Positions 43,701-56,003 of a stretch of 64,000 nt of DNA are shown here, piece after piece. A program made the position numbers and the translations under genes. The notes beneath the pieces were generated by a model. It did not search any database. It saw nothing but the letters and a program-made list of their open reading frames with translations, and was not told where the DNA came from. Numbering within the stretch: position 1 is the first letter of the stretch; each line of letters begins with the position of its first letter. Source of the DNA: Deroplatys truncata (Eukaryota; Arthropoda; Insecta; Mantodea; Mantidae); the NCBI GenBank assembly GCA_030765065.1, contig CM060977.1:93575795-93639794 (forward strand), given 5' to 3'.

Positions 43701-44064
43701 TTGTAACAAACGCTTTTTAAGCCAACTGGCTGAACTTGTCTTAAATTAAACAACCAATTCCAAATTTTATCATAGGCATCTACTCTACCCATAGCACGTA
43801 ATCTTATCCATTCCACTAGGATAGTTGGCAAAGTGTGTTGCTTAAAATTCTAATTTGATTACCACTTTTCAGAAGAGAGCTATTTCTCGAAGATGGAAGG
43901 TATGTATGCGACAGTAGGTAAGAAGGTCCGGTGAACAATATTTAACGGATGGTAGAACTGAATGACGTTCCACGCTTGCAGCGCTGTCTACCGACTCCTG
44001 AGAAACCTATCGCAGCGTTGGTGTGATGCAGGAGGCATTTGCCAGTCGGTGAGAGCAGATCGCA
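43701..44064. other. Unrecognised sequence
   Basis: No feature can be supported. Confidence 0.4.
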
Positions 44065-44160
44065 ATGGCCGCGACAATCGTAGATCCCGCCAGTTGTGAT
44101 GTGGGAGGTGTGATTGGATTTTTGTTTACAACAGAATTACAACAGAATATTAACACAGTT
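44065..44160 (+). pseudogene. Possible mariner transposase N-terminal fragment
   Basis: The frame starts MAATIVDPASCDVGGVIGFL. It resembles the DAPA-CEVR-VIRFL start of some mariner helix-turn-helix domains, and then diverges with a stop at 44160. No terminal repeats are visible. The match is short, so the call is weak. Confidence 0.35.
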
Positions 44161-45514
44161 CATAGTTAATGGACATTGATAAGTGAAACATTATTTAAAA
44201 ACGTTTCATATTCCTTCTCTGAACGGGTATGTCTGTTCATGTGGATATCGCGAACAGACTGTCGAGCAACTGTGTGAGATTGCCTATCTCATGGACATAA
44301 ACGATACGTTCTAAATGCTCAGTTAATAGTAATCAAGTTTTGAGTAATCCAATAATTTATGTTTTAAAAAGAAATGCTCTTTTATATAATTTAAAACACA
44401 TATAAATAATATCTTCAAAACATTGTGATTAACGTTCAGTTTTATTCGTTGTATATTGATGTAGAACATCTTTACGTCATTATTTGCACCACGCTTTGGG
44501 CACCAAACTTGAGGTAGTTGCAGCCCCACGTACGATACAAAGTTTCCAGTGGCCTTCGCCTACGTTCACTTTTCCGGTGGCCTTCGCCCCAATGTTTAAA
44601 AAATCAACTTTGTATATTAATGTTTATTTAAATATTATATATGTATGCCTCGGCTGCGTCAGTAGTAATTTGTAGAAACATGTATCTCTTAGCAGGGGTT
44701 GGTGCGGCTAAAGAATGAAGGCTTACAAAAATTATAATTTTTACTTCACTCCTTCTATTAATACTTCACGCGGTAAAATAACACTTCACTGATGTATTCT
44801 ACTGTAGAGCTGTGAGGTTTTGTTTTATTAATTGCACTTTTTAAGACGTAAACTTTATATTCTCGCCGTAATGAATTTTCATGCTCACACTGAATACGTA
44901 TCGAACTGCTCGGGAACGCTGTCTAGTAGCGTCTGGTTGGGTACGCTGTCTTGTAGCGTCTGGCTTCTACCGTAGATAAAATTTATACTTTTACTATATT
45001 TCAAGTCTCTGATTGGCTAATTTTACTCCAATAGAATACCTCGATTTAACTTAAAACTTTTCTAGTTTTTGATTGGCTATTTATAAACTGTTTTAAATAT
45101 TACATTATTGTTCCAAGAATTATTAGTAACACTATTAAACTTTCCAATTCATTATTGCCTCAAGTTACCTCATTGTTACCTCATTGTTAGCAACTTTCGG
45201 CTTCTACTTTATAATTCTGTTTACTACGGAAGGCAGCTTGCTCCTATTCTCACAGCTCCTACATTGCTAAATTACGTAATACATTCACATAACATTATTA
45301 TACATGTACACAATAATATACACATAATACAATGCCTGTAACATACACTTTTTATATATTATACTATACACATTTACTTTAAGGCGGGCTGTTATTGAAT
45401 TTATATATTATAAAATTAGACTGATATTATTTAAGTGTTAAAAATACTGCCTCAATTTTTAGTATACAGTTTTATTTCTATTAATGGTTCATTTCTAAAT
45501 TTGAGATTTCTTGT
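44161..45514. other. Unrecognised AT-rich sequence with small direct repeats
   Basis: A pair of ~27-bp direct repeats (ACGCTGTCTAGTAGCGTCTGG type) lies at 44915-44965, and CAGTGGCCTTCGCC-type repeats at about 44548-44588. No gene was seen. Confidence 0.45.
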
Positions 45515-45622
45515 ATTGCTTTCTCTATCACGTACACAGTAGGTACAGGAGGTATTGCAGCGAAAATACATGTTTTGATGCCCCTGAATAAAAAAAATAA
45601 TTTTTAGAAAAAGTTACGTGTG

Positions 45623-45654
<32 letters not shown>

Positions 45655-45845
45655 GAACCGCACAACTCAAAATTTGAGTTATTTCGTTCACAGAACACAC
45701 GTGCGCGCATGGTTTTCCTAAACATGCCTTATTTGTTTTTAGGGGACCTTAAAACTTGTATTTCTGGTGAAATCTCAACATAGAAATGTCCGGTGGAATG
45801 TAGTACTTCCTCTGCCTACTAGGTACGTGGTAGAAAAACTCATAT
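45515..45845. repeat. Foldback: two DR1 ends in head-to-head inversion
   Basis: Positions 45515-45660 are a minus DR1 terminal segment and 45690-45845 a plus one. They meet at a near-palindromic centre, AACTCAAAATTTGAGTT (45663-45679). A (GT)n run at 45617-45650 sits in the left arm. The DNA could extrude a long hairpin. Confidence 0.8.
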
Positions 45846-46456
45846 TATGAATGTAGCACTCCATATTTTTCATATTCAACGAAGACAAAAACAAATTTCG
45901 TCTAGACCACGTAAACTCTGGTATTACCTCAGCGCCGACCCACTACATTTCAGAATGTAATTTCATTTTCAGACACACCCTTCTTCATTGGCTGCCCACA
46001 CAACTATAATGTATGATGTGCTAATTTAATAAAAAATATATGCACCGATGGCTTGCAATGTTATTGTTGTAGCTGACCTCCAATTAACGTAATTGCCCAA
46101 ATTATAATATTACTAAATGCTCGCAAACAAACAGCGCGCTTTTATGGAAATTATGCAATAGGCCAAACTGAATTATTCAATGAAGAATATTATACTAGAC
46201 ATTTTCTATTAGCCAATTAAAATGTATAACATCATACTTTATTTATTTCATGTTATTATTAGGGTAATAAAATCACACCTGTTCCTCTCATTCCAGTGTT
46301 TGCTGGAGTGCCTAAACCGCATCGCTGCAGAGACTGCCTTTTTCGGTCACATAGGGTATTGAGACTAAATTCAGCTTTCAATGTCAATTCACGTCTTTTG
46401 CTGCGTGTAGCAATGCAGTCAATCACGCGAAAAGCAGTCCACTTTACTTGCTGAAG
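45846..46456. other. Unrecognised sequence
   Basis: No repeat or coding signature was seen. Confidence 0.4.
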
Positions 46457-46813
46457 TGTCGAACACAGGACTCCTGTTCTCTCTTCCGGTCGCTCGCTAG
46501 GTGTCGACCACAGGATTTGTCTTACCTCTTCCAGTAGCTAGCTAACTGTCGAACACTACCTTACTAGTTGTCGAACACTGACCTCCTCTTTTCTCCTCCG
46601 GTCGCTCGCTAACTGTCGAACGCAGGACTCCTGGTTTCTCTTGAGGTTCCTCACTAAATATTGGACACAGTACTCTTCTTTTCTCTTCCCGTCGCTTGCT
46701 AATTGTCGAACACAGGACTCCTACCTTTTCTTCCGGCCACTCGCTAACTGTCGAATACAGGATTTTTCTTTCCTCTTCCGGTAACTGTCGAAGACAGGAC
46801 TTCCCTTTTCTCC
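46457..46813. repeat. 45-bp minisatellite, about 8 units
   Basis: Units start TGTCGAACACAGGACTCCT and contain CTCTTCCGGTCGCTCGCTAA. One unit is shortened to ~22 bp and the last is partial. Unit identity is moderate. Confidence 0.85.
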
Positions 46814-47207
46814 AGCATAGGTCTTCTCTTCACTCGCAACCTGAGCAGCATTCATGTACGTCACAACAATAGTATCAATCAACCCACTAACTGAATGTCG
46901 CGAGCAGTATGCCGATATATGGTCGCACTATTTTCAAAGGGTTCGCGGGAGGCGGGAGAAGAAACATCCAAAAACATCTTATTATATCTTCGATAGCGCT
47001 TCTGGGATTTACGTCGGGCGACAGTGCTGCCCTCTTTGTGTCTTCAACCAGCCAGTCGAACGACGATATAGCACACCGCCATCCAAACGACAAACTGTGC
47101 TTACGCCAGCTGCAACACAGTACATAGTTTTAGGCGCGTAAACTCCAAGAGAGCTACAAATGCTGAAATAAATTGTTTCACCTACAAAGAAATCATATAA
47201 AACAAAG
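46814..47207. other. Unrecognised sequence with overlapping open frames
   Basis: A 95-codon plus frame (46854-47141) overlaps two minus frames. None has a recognisable domain. GC content is a little higher than average. Confidence 0.35.
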
Positions 47208-47321
47208 ATTTGATGTGTTACATTCACATGACTTTTCCTACCCGCTGTCATTTATTTGTTTGCATACAAATATTCTTATGAAAGTTTATCTACCTTTGCA
47301 TAGCTATATTGCCCATTCCAT

Positions 47322-48282
47322 TATACAGGATGATTCTGTGACTATGTTACAGACGTTTAGGGATAATAGAGGAGACAATTCTGAGCAATTTTCATATAGG
47401 AACACATGTTCGGAAACATTTCGTTTAATGGCACAAGCGTTAGTGTGTGTGGTCAGAATGCTGTCTATAAGAGATGTAGGGTTATGCTTTTAATTCTAAA
47501 GTGATTAAGGGCAGTAAATCGTAGTGTGTTCTTTAAAGTAGAACAAGACGTTGCCATGGTGATGTTTACATAATGCTATGCTAAAATTTTTGTAATCATG
47601 TAAAGATTCACATTAAGAGAACTTTCTGATATGCAGCTTCATTCAACGTGTGGGCTGCCATAGTGCATGATCAATTGAAGGGGCCATATGTATCTACTGC
47701 CAGCTCCTTTAAATGGACAAATTTACCACAACTTTTTAAATATAATTATAATACCTGTTCTGCTGGAGGAATCTCCATATGATCTTCGTCAACGCATGTG
47801 GTGACAGCATGATGGTGCTTCTCCGGCGTGTCCAAAGCCTTTTTCATGAACGTTTTTCGGCGAGATGGATTGGAAGAGGTGCTCCAGTTCATCGGCCTAC
47901 CTGTTCGTCTGATTTGACTCTAATAGGTTTTTTCTTGTGCAGTCATCTTAAATCCCTTGTTCATGACACACCGATCGAATCGAAAGAAGCCCTAATAGCA
48001 ATGACACAGCAACATGCCAGGAATCCTTGAACGAGTGCGATACTTGAAGGTGCGGCGCTGCAACGCTTGTATTGAGGCTGGCGGAGGACATTTTCAACAG
48101 TTCCTGTAAAATGTGTTGGTATTCTATGTGTTGTGCTATAACCTTCAAAATTCAAAGGTTTAGGTTAATTATTATCATTATGAGTCATTTTCGGACATAG
48201 GTTCCTTAGTGAAAGTTGTTCATAACTGTCTCCTCTATCATCCCTGAAAGTTTTTAACATAGTCACAGAATCACTCTATGTA
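47322..48282 (+). mobile_element. Tc1/mariner-like element with ~95-bp TIRs inside DR1
   Basis: The left end reads TACAGGATGATTCTGTGACT then ATAGAGGAGACA. The right end on the minus strand reads TACATAGAGTGATTCTGTGA then ATAGAGGAGACA at the same distance. TA flanks both sides. At 0.96 kb it is shorter than a full element because the transposase is partly deleted. Confidence 0.85.
47640..48109 (+). pseudogene. Tc1/mariner-like transposase, C-terminal part
   Basis: Readable parts, in more than one frame: FNVWAAIVHDQLKGPY, then RVQSLFHERFSARWIGRGAPVH and LTLIGFFLCSHLKSLVHDTP (region of the third catalytic residue; the usual PDLTPLDFFLW appears as SDLTLIGFFLC, so that Asp is lost or shifted). 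The final RRCNACIEAGGGHFQQFL ends at 48109. It belongs to the same transposase family as the copy at 3.7-4.8 kb. The helix-turn-helix and the first two catalytic motifs are missing. Confidence 0.8.
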
Positions 48283-48985
48283 TGCAACAGGAACAGCGAT
48301 AATAAAATGTTTTATAACTGGACGCTATATCTGGCCCTAAAGTTCCATACTGTTTCTTTGACTTCGCGAGAAACATCGTAATGTCCACATGACTAAAAGA
48401 ATGACTGAGTATTAAATTTGAGCAATTAATAATGGATTTATTGGAAATGGTTGATGCCACGAAACATTTATTTCTAATAAAATGTATGTTTTAAAGAGAT
48501 CCTCATTTGTTGTGTAGTACGTTTTTGTCTATCGCTTAACGTTCACCAATTATACAAGGTTATATAAGATTCCTTCAGAATGAAGGGGACTTCACAGGCT
48601 ATTCCGAGAAAACTCAGGAAATATATTTCATTTGTCATGAAAGTATCATAAACACACGGTACTTTAATAATAATAATTGTAGGAGATATTTTTGAGAAAG
48701 ACAACATATTCAATAATTATTGTATGTAAAGAGTAGTTTGAAGTGGGAGGATTTTCTTGAAAATCTTTGTGCCGCATCTTTGGAGCATATTAACTTTAGT
48801 TTTTAACCCACTGTTTATTTTTTATTTATGCGGTTGGGCATACATTAGGCACATGTACATTTTTCTAAAAATGTTTCTTTTGAGTTCAGAGGGCTTCACA
48901 ATTTATTTCCGGTGTATTATCGAGATCGAATATTTGGGTGGAATGCAATACTCCCCATACTATTCGTAGTACAGAAAGTAAACAT

Positions 48986-50940
48986 CTTATACAAAGTAAA
49001 AATAACTGTAGGAAGAAACATTTACAGTAGCAAATGCTGTTACATTAAAAGAGGGACTTAATTAAGAAATAGTAGGGAATGAGCAAGCAGATTTCAACAG
49101 TAAATGATATAATATAAGAGTATTGTGTATGCATGGAGAATGTTGTAAAGGATAAAATATTTATAGGAAGCTATAGTATAACAACTTAGTAAAATCCCTC
49201 GGTCTACGGAGTGCGCGAGTATTCTGGAGGGATAAAACGCCCCCACTCTACAAGTATTTTGCGTTTAGCTACTGAGTTATCCATTGAGATGTCTTAAAGA
49301 GGAAGTGGGCTGATACGCGGGATACAAGTGTCACGTCACTGTTGTGAACACAGGAATTTTATACTGTAAAAGGTTTAATAGAATCTTGTTTACATCGTGA
49401 TAAACCAAAAACTAAAATCCTTATTCCATTTCAGTAAGAGGTATGTTAAGATGCACAATTTCGAGATGATGATGTGGGATCGATCTCCCTGAAAAAAATA
49501 TTAAAGCCGACAGTTAAGTTTCATTCAGTTTTACATCAATAGGCAATTTTCCCATGAAAGATTAGTATTAAACCAATAATCTTAGACTATTTTTAAATGA
49601 AATGAAAACTTCAATTGAAATAATTTCTACTATGAAAATCAGTAAATTAGTCAGCGAGGAAGAGATAGTTGGGAGAGTGAAAGCTATTAAAAACCTAAAA
49701 ATTGTGAATTAGCTTTTTAAAGATACCCCATGATAATACCGCACTATGTGAAATGCTATCGCTAGTTATATGCAAACATTTGTTTTCTCACCCGCTGCAT
49801 CTTGCTCTTAGCGTGGCCTGTCACAACAATCTACAAGCACAGCAATAAACGATGTTGTGAAAATAAAATAAAACACGGCTAGGCGAAATTATGGCGTGTG
49901 GTGCTTAATCAGCGTCTCAGAGGTAGAGTAGGAGACATATGCCCGCCCAAGGCAGTTAGAGAGGGGAAATACATGACTAGGTGAGTTAACCTTCCCAAGT
50001 GTTTTTTTCTAATTTGCTGAACTATAATTAGCAATCGGACAGGGCAGATGCGAAACACCATTGCAGTGACCAAATCAGTGACCGAAACGTACAGTGGTTA
50101 GAACCAATAATGACTGTAACGAGATAGAGATAACTTGGAATTTAAGAAACAGTGAGGTTTTGCCAAAGAAAGTTACATGAAAGGTTTTATTTTCATAAGA
50201 CCCCAAATACAGCATCCAATGGGAAACACGTCATTCATTACAGTGGGAATATTAGCATGTTTGACAGAGTATAAAAGGTGGGTGATTCCGAGAAACCATC
50301 CTCCAATTCTGATCTTCAAGTGGTCCAATTCACGTCGGTCTAAGCATGTGATCTCGTATTTATATCTTGACAATATAGTGGGCACTTAACGAGAAATTGC
50401 AAAACAGATTAGTATAATATGTAACTGGCTAGCAGCTTCATTATTGTTGTCTATTTAACTGGAATAAATCAAATAGCATTAATAAATTATTAATAATAAA
50501 TCATTAATAATTAATAATTAATAATCATTAATAATAAATCATTACCAGCCCCGAGATAAGTGTAGCTAGGCAACTAAGGCAAGAAGAACAACGAAGACGA
50601 GAAGCAGCGAGCCAGCACGTAGCCTTCTTCTTACAGTCAATATTATCCGAAGCAGCTATAAAATAGTGCCAGTCTACTGTAGCTAGCACATGAAAATTAC
50701 CAGCAAATTTTCGGTTACTATTTATATGATGTAACAGATATCACTCTAAATACGTAAATTTCATCTGCGCGTAAGAAGCACACCACGAAGTTAGCCTCCC
50801 CTATAAGAGTACAATTTCCCTTCAGCATACATATTTTATTTCAAATACAGGTTCCAATGTTAGTGTTAAGACATTATTCACATATAGTGCGTTTCAAAAG
50901 TCCCGTATATTTCCTGCTACATTCCTGCTTTTTGATAAAA
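48986..50940. other. AT-rich sequence, mostly unrecognised
   Basis: A low-complexity run of ATTAATAA units lies at 50475-50545. Two overlapping 70-codon frames near 50175-50389 have no domain. No gene or shared repeat can be supported. Confidence 0.4.
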
Positions 50941-52190
50941 TTGGAAATGTTACATTTACACGACTTTCCCTACCCTCTATGGGCTATTAGTGGGTTTAAA
51001 AATTATTCTTACGAGGGTTTATTTTCCTATCTACATAATTTTATTCGAGATAAACTTTTGCATAAAATAGCTACATTACACATTTCGTTATAGATACAAA
51101 GAGAACAGCGATAGGCAAATGTTTAAGAAATGGACGCTGTATGCTGGCCTTAAAATTTCATACTGTTTCCATGGCATCGCGAGAAACAACTGCAAATCAA
51201 CAGGACTTGAAAACAATGATTAAGTATTCAACAATTCGAATCATTAATAACAGATATGTCTTATGCCACAAAAATCGTTATTTGAAATAGATTGTGTGCT
51301 TTAATGAGATCTACAGTTTCGAGTATTACGTTTTCGTCAAAATAAATAAATTGAGCTTTATTTATGGACGCTCTTTAACTACTATGGTCCTTAGCGTCCC
51401 ATTCTATATTGGGCGTGAAAGAGGTAATTTTACTCAGAGGCCTCTTTATAAGGCCGTAAATATACGACACGGGACCACCGGCTTTACTTCCTTTCTGAAG
51501 GAAGCCATGCTAAGGAGTTTTACGCCCGAAAAAATCCATTGCCCTCCGCCGGGTTTGAACCTGCGACCTCGGGAACTAGAGGCTAGCAAGGTAACCACTG
51601 CTCCACGGAGGACGACTCGTTTTCGCCTATCCTTAACTTTTACAAGTTATAGAAGATTATATAAATTTCCTTCCGAATGGATAGGACTTCAAAGAATACT
51701 CCCAGAAAATTCAAGTTATACGTTGTATACTTAATGCACATATCTTTAACATGTGCTACTTTAATCAAAATCGTTAGTTATTTTTAGAAAATAAAAAATT
51801 TCGAAATATCTTCCATGTAAAGGGTATTTTGGTGTGGGGGATTTTCTTGAAAAGCGTGTCGCATCTTTGGAAGACATTGAATCTAAATACCAAGATTGGT
51901 GTTCACCGACTTTTCCTCTTCGAGTTATGTTATTCGCAGACACAACACAGACATACACGGATGTTTGTGTAAACATTATTTTGGTTTTTTAATTCAGGGA
52001 GCTCAAAACACGTACTTCCGGTATCGAATTTTTGAAAGGAATGCAGTACTAAATACTTGATAGAGAAGATAAATATGCCTTTCCTTATTCAGAGGTCTCA
52101 GAGGATGTGTTTCTGATGAAATATCGAAAATAATTTGGTTTTGAAATGTAGTACCTGGTCTACCTACTGGGTACGTGGTGATGAAAGTAA
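50941..52190 (+). repeat. DR1 (variant B), plus, split by an S1 SINE, with a duplicated terminal segment
   Basis: The left part 50941-51338 is interrupted within ...ATTACGTTTTCGTC. The sequence resumes at 51618 with CGTTTTCGCC and continues through the GGGGATTTTCTTGAAAA and CCAAGATTGGTG blocks. Terminal segments end near 52070 and, as a diverged second copy, near 52190. Confidence 0.82.
51339..51617 (-). mobile_element. SINE family S1, full length with target duplication, minus
   Basis: It is flanked by 10-bp direct repeats CGTTTTCGTC (51329-51338) and CGTTTTCGCC (51618-51627). On the minus strand: CCTCCGTGGAGCAGTGGTTA (box A region), CGCAGGTTCAAACCCGGCGG (box B), TTTTTTCGGGCGTAAAACTC, GAAGTAAAGCCGGTGGTCCC, and a 3' end in AATAAAGCTCAATTTATTTA followed by an A-rich stop near the left duplication. 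Confidence 0.88.
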
Positions 52191-52974
52191 AATTTAGAAC
52201 AGAAGTGGTTTCTTGACATTAGCTTTCGTGTGGTTCCATTAATTTTGTTTTGAATTCCAAATAAAACCTGTTTTTAGAAGAGGAATGTTTGACCTGTTTC
52301 TTTAATGGGATGATTAAATCTATAGCCATCCCTTTGCGTTTCCTGCGAAGGAAAGATGACCCAAGCAGGGAAAGAGAGGGGAAGTCAAATGTTTTGTAGA
52401 GTCATTATAGTGATCACATGTTTCCACAGAATCTCGTGTCCGGATACGAACATTTTTTGTCCTCTTTGCAAAGAACTGTGACGTGCAAAGATAATGATAA
52501 AACTCCTGTAGCGAGTTCTGCTTTGATGAAACATTGCCGGATGTGACGTTTTTCTATCGCTTTCTTAATATTAACTTCCTGTGTGAGTGGACAAGTTTTT
52601 GTTTCTGATTCTTGATCATCACGGCTCTACGCTGTTAAGCAAAGGCTTTTAAGACATCTGGAAGGTGGTTAAAATAATGAAGTAAGTATGGAAAATTCTA
52701 CACTGTAATAAACAAAATTTAAACTAATTTGTAATTAAAGTAGAACTTCTTAAGCACCTTGTACACGATAAAATTTTTGTCTTTACAAGACCTTTAAAGA
52801 GCTGTCACAACTTTGCAGTTTTTCTTGTCAAATTGCTTCCAATACTTTTAAACTCCTTGAAAGTCTTGAAAGCAAATAAGGACATCCTCTATACGATCAA
52901 AGATTTGACAATGATTTGATGGCTTTAGCCAATGAAATGCGAGTATTTACAGTGCGTCAGTGCGAAAAGTAAAA
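52191..52974. other. Unrecognised sequence
   Basis: No gene or named repeat can be supported here. Confidence 0.4.
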
Positions 52975-53805
52975 ATATGATGTGTTACACTCACATGACT
53001 TTCTCTTCTCTTATAAAAACTATTTTTACAAACGCTTATTCTCCATATGCTTCAGGTTAATCGAAATATTGAGATGTTAATCTTATTGCTAATTTTCTTG
53101 TGGATGCAAGCAGAATTGGTAGGTTTTAAGCGATAGTCAAATATTTTAAGAGCTGGTTGCTATGTGGAGTATTTCATTCTCTTTGCAATACCAGGACAAA
53201 AAATGAATAACGAATTCCCATTTGAGAAAAAGTATAAGTATTAGAAAAAAATAATGGAATAACAAGCAATATCTTGAAAATGGTTCACTCAACAACAAAA
53301 AACTGCATATGACATAAATTATGTATTTGACGCGATCTACATTTTTGTGTAGTAAACCAGTTATGAAAACGTCGTTCACTATGAGGAAATTTTTGGGGAC
53401 ATTCTCAAAAAATTCAAGATATACATTTTATTTGTCATGAAAGTATCTTAAATATATGATATTTTAACCAAAATCGTTAGAGCCATTTTTGAGAAAATTA
53501 TGGAAAAATCTTCCATGTAAAGGGTAATGTGTGTTGGGGGATTTTGTTGAAAAACTTTGTGTCGCATCTCTGGAAGATACTGAACCTAAATACCAAGTTT
53601 GGTGTTTATCCGACTGTTCGTTTCTGAGTTATTTTGTTCACACACAGACACACACACACAGACACACACACGGATATGTTTCCAAAAATACTTTTTTTTA
53701 TTCAGGAGGCCTCAAAACATGTATTTCCGGTGAAATCTTGGTATCTAATTTTTGGGTAGAATGCAATACTTCCCCTACTTACTATACGTAGTAAGAGAAA
53801 GTAAC
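52975..53805 (+). repeat. DR1 (variant A), full length, plus
   Basis: It runs from ATGTGTTACACTCACATGAC to TATACGTAGTAAGAGAAAGT. A long internal (CA)n segment at 53640-53670 is part of the family. Confidence 0.88.
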
Positions 53806-54290
53806 AAAAATTACTATCCGGCCAGGGTATGTTGTATGCGAACCGATTGGGATATACACAAGCTGGTCATGTCCATATGTCTAGGACTCTGTGGATAACC
53901 ACAAGATGAAGCAGATGAAGGCATATGAAGAAATAATTGCCAGGAAAATTTCATAACTAAGTATACATTAATGCATTGTTACATAGTATGGTTTAACCCA
54001 TCAGTTGGTGTTATTTCCATGGTATTCCATAATCGTGATGTGATTTCAGTGCTACATAAGGTTGGTATAGAGCAGTATTTCATTGCAAACTGTTATACAG
54101 TGACGCAAATAGTAAATTGCTTTGTGCGTGATAAATTATTTATTAATGTGTTCTGAAGGGTTTCAGTTTGAAAAAAGACAACTTGTAAGTACACATTTAT
54201 GATATTGTCAAGTTCTTGTCTAATCTTGTTACATATTGAAAAATGTTTGACAGCTTGTCTTGTAAATTCTTGAACTGAAAAAAAAAGTTT
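53806..54290. other. Unrecognised AT-rich sequence
   Basis: Only short open frames and no shared repeat were seen. Confidence 0.4.
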
Positions 54291-54825
54291 GATCATATAC
54301 AAGGGGCTTAACACATGCACACGAACTAAAAGCTTTAAACTACATTATGACCAACTTTGGTTACAGGTCCAATTACATGACAGTTACCTTTGTATTTGCA
54401 CATGTTTAATAACTCCACTTGGTTTGATTAGGTTTCACTTTTCATTGTGTCTTTCTGCAAGATTAATTTCTCATGGCGCTCGCATTATCTGTTCACAATA
54501 CAAATCGTCATACTTCAATTTATCGCAACTCGTTGTAGAGTTAACCTATACGTTATATTGACAACCTTCTGCTTTCTTTGATTTGAAACGTTATTCTTGT
54601 ATCTAGTATAACCTAAATAAAGATTAAATGGCGGAAATTATGAATTATGAATTGGAAGCACCAAGAGAAATTACAAAAGCAGCAGAAAAAATAACACCAG
54701 AAGTATTTACCCCAAAAAATCCAGAAAGCAATATGATATAGTATATAATCGCTTCATTGCCTGGTGTAAGACAAAACGTGTAGAAAATAATTTCACTGAA
54801 AATGACTGCTAGCGAATAAACAAAT
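54291..54825 (+). repeat. DR2 repeat, longer copy, plus
   Basis: The first ~300 bp match 33055-33353 and the last ~280 bp (from about 54541) match 56004-56283 almost base for base. It spans what looks like an upstream region and the first exon of a mobile-element gene. Confidence 0.85.
54628..54825 (+). pseudogene. Start of a possible Crypton-like tyrosine recombinase, copy 1
   Basis: The ATG at 54628 opens MAEIMNYELEAPREITKAAE and a frame that continues in the sister copy as KSRKQYDIVYNRFIAWCK. A SRKQY...Y..F..WC segment followed by charged residues is what one expects of the helical, core-binding N-terminal domain of phage-integrase-type tyrosine recombinases, as in Crypton transposons. 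Here a run of six rather than seven A residues near 54720 shifts the frame into a stop. No catalytic R-H-R-Y domain is found downstream. The family call is by analogy only. Confidence 0.45.
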
Positions 54826-55490
54826 CATCTGACATCTCGCTTTTTTAACGCCATTTCTCTTGTTTCGAGAACCGCGTTCTAAATGTGATCTTGTTAGTTT
54901 TAGGAATCAATATAATATTACTGATATTGTAAAATTTTGAGCGCTGTCTAAAAAATAGTATATACCATACGTGTATAAAGTGGTACTATTTTGTTCGTAG
55001 GAATACGAAATAAAATCCTAGTTTTAATCCTTATATCATAATCTACTATTATTGCTGGACATGGGATTTGTATGTGCACTAAAATATTCTGTCAAGATGG
55101 TTAAAACATGTCCTATAATTTCCAAAATATACACCAATAGTTGCACTAAAATCGTTAACTGTAAGCTTATACAGTAATTTTTCTTCACACTGTGGCCACC
55201 ACACGGATTCTCGTGCGCCGGCTGTTGCAGTTCGAACTCCCGCCAAAACAGATATAATATCCCTCCAACCGCTTCACTTTCTCATAGTTAAAGTTTCAGT
55301 GATAATAAGAACATACTTACCTTATCATAAGAGATGTTGGAAATGTCCTTTTCTACCCGTATATTTCTAGTATCTGCTCCACTCGAGGGTTGAATAAACA
55401 AAATTGAGTGAATTTCTCGCCTGCCGTTTTCTGTTAGTTCTTACATTCAGGAAATGGTCCTTATTTGTGTCTTATCTGCTGTCTGTATGT
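54826..55490. other. Unrecognised AT-rich sequence
   Basis: Nothing recognised. Confidence 0.4.
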
Positions 55491-55685
55491 ATAGCTATGA
55501 TATTACTCAAAAAGGTCTGTTAAATGTCAAACTTGTTATTTAGGTTCCATCTTCCTAGGATACGACGAAGGTTTTCAAGAAAATGTCCTATCACAAAACA
55601 TTTTTACCCTATTTTATTTTACGTCGCTTTAACTACCTGGTCATACCGCGACGTTGGTGGATAACTCTTAGAACGATATGTGATG

Positions 55686-56003
55686 GACAGTTAACCTTCT
55701 GGTCTCATCCCTGTAACCACTTACTTCTTGCCGTGCAGATGGCACTAGGGTGCCGTCCAGTCAAACCGGCGTCCCCATATAAAGGCGGACAGTATATCTT
55801 CTAGGTCTCATCCCTGTAACCATCTGCTTCATGTCGTGCAGATGGCATTAGGATGCCGTACAGTCCAACCGCCGCCCCCACACAGAAAGGTGGACAGTTA
55901 GCCTTCAAGGTCCCATCCCTGGAAATGCCATCCCGTTTCGTCACGTGCCCACAGAGACCCCCAGCGCATGGCAGCCGGATCTTCCGCTTCGTGCCGTGCA
56001 GAT
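55686..56003 (+). repeat. ~103-bp tandem repeat, 3 units
   Basis: Units begin GACAGTTAACCTTCTGGTCT at 55686, 55788 and 55893 (spacings 102 and 105 bp). They share CATCCCTGTAACCA, GTGCAGATGGCA and CCGTCCAGTC-type blocks. The third unit is more diverged and runs into DR2. Confidence 0.8.

Larger units (their letters stand above)
47208..48985 (+). repeat. DR1 (variant B), plus, split by a Tc1-like element
   Basis: The left part (47208-47321) starts TGATGTGTTACATTCACATG. The right part (48283-48985) resumes with AACAGGAACAGCGATAATAA, exactly the next expected DR1 block, and ends near TATTCGTAGTACAGAAAGTA. The interruption is at TA. Confidence 0.85.

Noticed and set aside
44540..44965. Similarity of 44.6-45 kb to 58.5-58.9 kb as a shared repeat
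   Set aside because: A few short strings agree (for example TATCTCT-AGCAGGG), but I could not extend the alignment reliably by eye.
46854..47141. 95-codon open frame as a host gene
   Set aside because: It overlaps open frames on the other strand, has no recognisable domain and no supporting signals.
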